Notes under the pieces: generated by a model | Told to the model about the DNA's origin: nothing | Database searches by the model: none | The model's input: only the letters and a program-made list of their open reading frames with translations | In this document: piece by piece, positions 62,352-64,000 of the stretch | Layout of the letters: each line of letters opens with the position of its first letter | How positions within the stretch are numbered: position 1 is the stretch's first letter | Position numbers and translations under genes: made by a program | Source: Pseudomonadota bacterium | Lineage (GTDB): Bacteria > Pseudomonadota > Alphaproteobacteria > Rhizobiales > Devosiaceae | Assembly: GCA_023391095.1 (NCBI GenBank) | Contig: JAEWBN010000009.1 | Span: 62,001-126,000, forward strand | Reading direction: 5' to 3' | Length of the DNA: 64,000 nt

Positions 62352-63200
62352 ATGTCCAAGACCGTCGCCGTCATCACCCCCGCGTTTCGGGCGCAGGACA
62401 CGCTGCCCACAACCGTTCGCAGTGTGCTGGAGCAAACCCACGCCGATTGGCAGCACTGGATCATTGCCGATGACGGCTTTGACTATGCGGGGTTTCTGGC
62501 TGAGCGCGGACTGTCCGATCCGCGGCAGGTGTTTCTGAACAGCGGCGGCGTGGGACGCGGCGCGTCAGTGACCAGGAATGTGGCGCTGGAGGAACTCGAC
62601 ACGCCCTATGGTGCGATTCTCGACGCCGACGACCGGCTGAAGCCGCAAAAGCTCGAGCGAGCCGTTGCGGCGCTCGACACCTATGGCATCGTCACCACTG
62701 CGCTCGATGTCATGACCATGGATTTTGCCCATCTGCGCCATGTTGGTACGGGGCCCGATTGCGTGCTCACGCCGGGTGAACACAAGTGGGTGAGCCTTTC
62801 CATGGATTCCATGGTGGTCTGGGATCGCCGGCGCGGCGACGGGCGGTTCGATCCTGACATGAGCAACATGACCGATCTCGAATTCCTGCTGCAGCTCTAT
62901 GCGACCAATGGGCAGAGCTACCACCTCGGCACGCCGCTGCATGACTACATCAAGCGCGACGGCTCGATGAGCAATGGCAAGGACGTTGCGGCGGGCATGA
63001 TCCGCTCCAAGACCGAAATCCGCCGTCGGCTCCAAACCGGTCACTATGGCCTCAGAGCCGAAGACGTCGCGGGCCTTGTGGGTTTTCTCGACGTGTCACT
63101 GGAGGCCGAGGCGGCCTATGGGGCCGCGCTGGCGGCGCGGCCGGGCCTGTTGTTCGAGGATCATATCGAGCCCATGCTGGAGGCCGCACGGGCAGCATAA
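62352..63200 (+). CDS. Glycosyltransferase family 2
   Basis: This 282-aa GT-A-fold enzyme begins VAVITPAFRAQDTLPTTVRS and has the metal-binding motif LDADDR. No membrane segments are visible. The acceptor and sugar cannot be inferred. It is a single gene, divergent from hsp20, with 104 bp between. Confidence 0.85.
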   Translation: MSKTVAVITPAFRAQDTLPTTVRSVLEQTHADWQHWIIADDGFDYAGFLAERGLSDPRQVFLNSGGVGRGASVTRNVALEELDTPYGAILDADDRLKPQKLERAVAALDTYGIVTTALDVMTMDFAHLRHVGTGPDCVLTPGEHKWVSLSMDSMVVWDRRRGDGRFDPDMSNMTDLEFLLQLYATNGQSYHLGTPLHDYIKRDGSMSNGKDVAAGMIRSKTEIRRRLQTGHYGLRAEDVAGLVGFLDVSLEAEAAYGAALAARPGLLFEDHIEPMLEAARAA

Positions 63201-63272
63201 GCGCAGGGCCGGTGTTCAAGGGGCCGGCCGTCACTCGTCGCGTCGGTGGGAATGCAACAAGGGAGCTGGCCC

Positions 63273-63833
63273 ATGTTTTCACTCAGGAGCGGCGGCGTCA
63301 TCTGGCACACCGCGATCAGCCTCGACGGCTTTGCGGCCGACAGCAACGACAGTCTTGGCTTCATGATGGGCGATGAGAGCGAGCCACCCGAAGACAACCG
63401 ACTGGTCGGGCAGGTGATGGCGGAAGTCGGCTGCACGCTGGGCGGTCGCCGGGGTTATGACCTTTACAGGGACTTCGACGAACTGCCCAAGGCCTATGGG
63501 CTTGATGAAATTCCCGAATATGTGGTGACGCGCCGGCCTTTTCCGGACGATCCCCGCTACTTCTGGGCCGACGGCCATGACCTGCCCGGTGCAGTGGCGC
63601 TGGCCAAGGCGAAGGCCGGCGGCAAGATGGTCGTCATCCTGGGGCCAACGCTGGGCTCGGCCATGCTGCGCGCCGGGCTGGTGGACCAGATTTTCCTCCA
63701 GGTCGCGCCTGTCCTCGTCGGAGCGGGGGTCAAGATCTTTGCCGATACGGGCGAGCCACCGGTGGGTTTGCGGCTGGTTCATGCCGAACGGGTCGGTCAG
63801 GGCATGAACCTTGTCTATGAACCGCAACCCTAG
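63273..63833 (+). CDS. Dihydrofolate reductase family protein (RibD C-terminal domain type)
   Basis: This 186-aa protein of the DHFR/RibD-C fold starts VIWHTAISLDGFAADS and contains GRRGYDL and ILGPTLGSAMLRAGLVDQIFL, which correspond to the NADPH-binding region. It is probably a small NADPH-dependent reductase of unknown substrate. ATG 63273 follows GGGAG; earlier GTG/ATG codons in frame lack it. Confidence 0.87.
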   Translation: MFSLRSGGVIWHTAISLDGFAADSNDSLGFMMGDESEPPEDNRLVGQVMAEVGCTLGGRRGYDLYRDFDELPKAYGLDEIPEYVVTRRPFPDDPRYFWADGHDLPGAVALAKAKAGGKMVVILGPTLGSAMLRAGLVDQIFLQVAPVLVGAGVKIFADTGEPPVGLRLVHAERVGQGMNLVYEPQP

Positions 63834-63973
63834 GAGTCTTCGGCCTTGCCTTGCGGCGCCTTTCCTCCTATAGAGCCGCATCTCCGGATCGCCCGGCCAA
63901 AAGGCATGCCGTGGCGGTCTTTGAAAGCGATGGACTCGCAAGAGTCTGTTTAAGACCAATAAGGACCCGCAAA

Positions 63974-64000
63974 ATGCCCAAGATGAAGACCAAGTCTGGT
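63974..64000 (+). CDS. rpmI: 50S ribosomal protein L35, start only
   Basis: The last 27 bases encode MPKMKTKSG, the conserved N-terminus of L35. AAGGAC lies nine bases before the ATG. The window ends within the gene. The preceding 140 bp (63834-63973) is its leader, without another gene. Confidence 0.9.

Overview
The window looks like a chromosomal segment of a high-GC alphaproteobacterium of the Hyphomicrobiales, probably Devosia-like. This is inference from gene content and order, not from a search. The supporting signs are: lptC-lptA-lptB followed by rpoN, hpf and ptsN; rimP-nusA-ylxR-infB; miaB/phoH/ybeY/corC; rpsO-pnp; DUF1150 beside an Hsp20 gene with a ROSE-type leader; an HWE-family histidine kinase; and several binding-protein-dependent sugar transporters with LacI-type regulators. 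I see no prophage, insertion sequence or CRISPR array. The one mobile-looking cassette is a vapBC toxin-antitoxin pair.

Layout. 1-6 kb: an SDR protein (cut by the window edge), a glutathione transferase, uppP, lolA, a small secreted protein and ftsK. 6-10 kb: two consecutive glnK-amtB pairs on the minus strand, each preceded by a sigma-54-like promoter and each followed by a UUCG-type hairpin and a conserved ~70-nt structured element. 10-13.7 kb: a UbiH-type monooxygenase, Trm112-like protein, Lon-N-domain protein, CnoX-like thioredoxin/TPR protein and tRNA-Gly(GCC). 13.8-19.9 kb: a maltose-type system, with malK and its LacI regulator divergent from malEFG and twin AAACCGGTTT operators between them. 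20-30.2 kb: a minus-strand fucoside-type operon (binding protein, two permeases, a 47-aa ORF, LacI regulator, ATPase, GH95) with two Gfo/Idh/MocA oxidoreductase genes upstream. 30.4-33.2 kb: a 955-aa FAD/Fe-S 2-hydroxyacid dehydrogenase behind two identical 14-bp palindromes. 33.4-38.3 kb: corC, ybeY, phoH and miaB, with vapBC inserted between phoH and miaB. 38.4-44 kb: a small acidic protein, an HWE kinase, rpsO, pnp and an L,D-transpeptidase. 44.3-50.2 kb: rimP-nusA-ylxR-infB. 50.4-55.4 kb: a GAF-GGDEF-PilZ protein, a hydrolase, a small secreted protein, a frameshifted HxlR regulator, trmB and metK. 55.7-61.5 kb: an RNase D-like exonuclease, lptCAB, rpoN, a small membrane protein, hpf and ptsN. 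61.5-64 kb: DUF1150, hsp20, a glycosyltransferase, a dihydrofolate-reductase-family protein and the start of rpmI.

How the parts fit. RpoN (58 kb), PtsN and the two glnK-amtB units are parts of one nitrogen-response network, and the glnK upstream regions carry TGGCAC-type -24 elements. The two sugar loci are self-contained import and catabolism modules with local LacI regulators and visible candidate operators. The regulatory RNA candidates are the most interesting content: the amtB-downstream element (two copies with a compensatory base change), the metK leader and the ROSE-type thermometer before hsp20.
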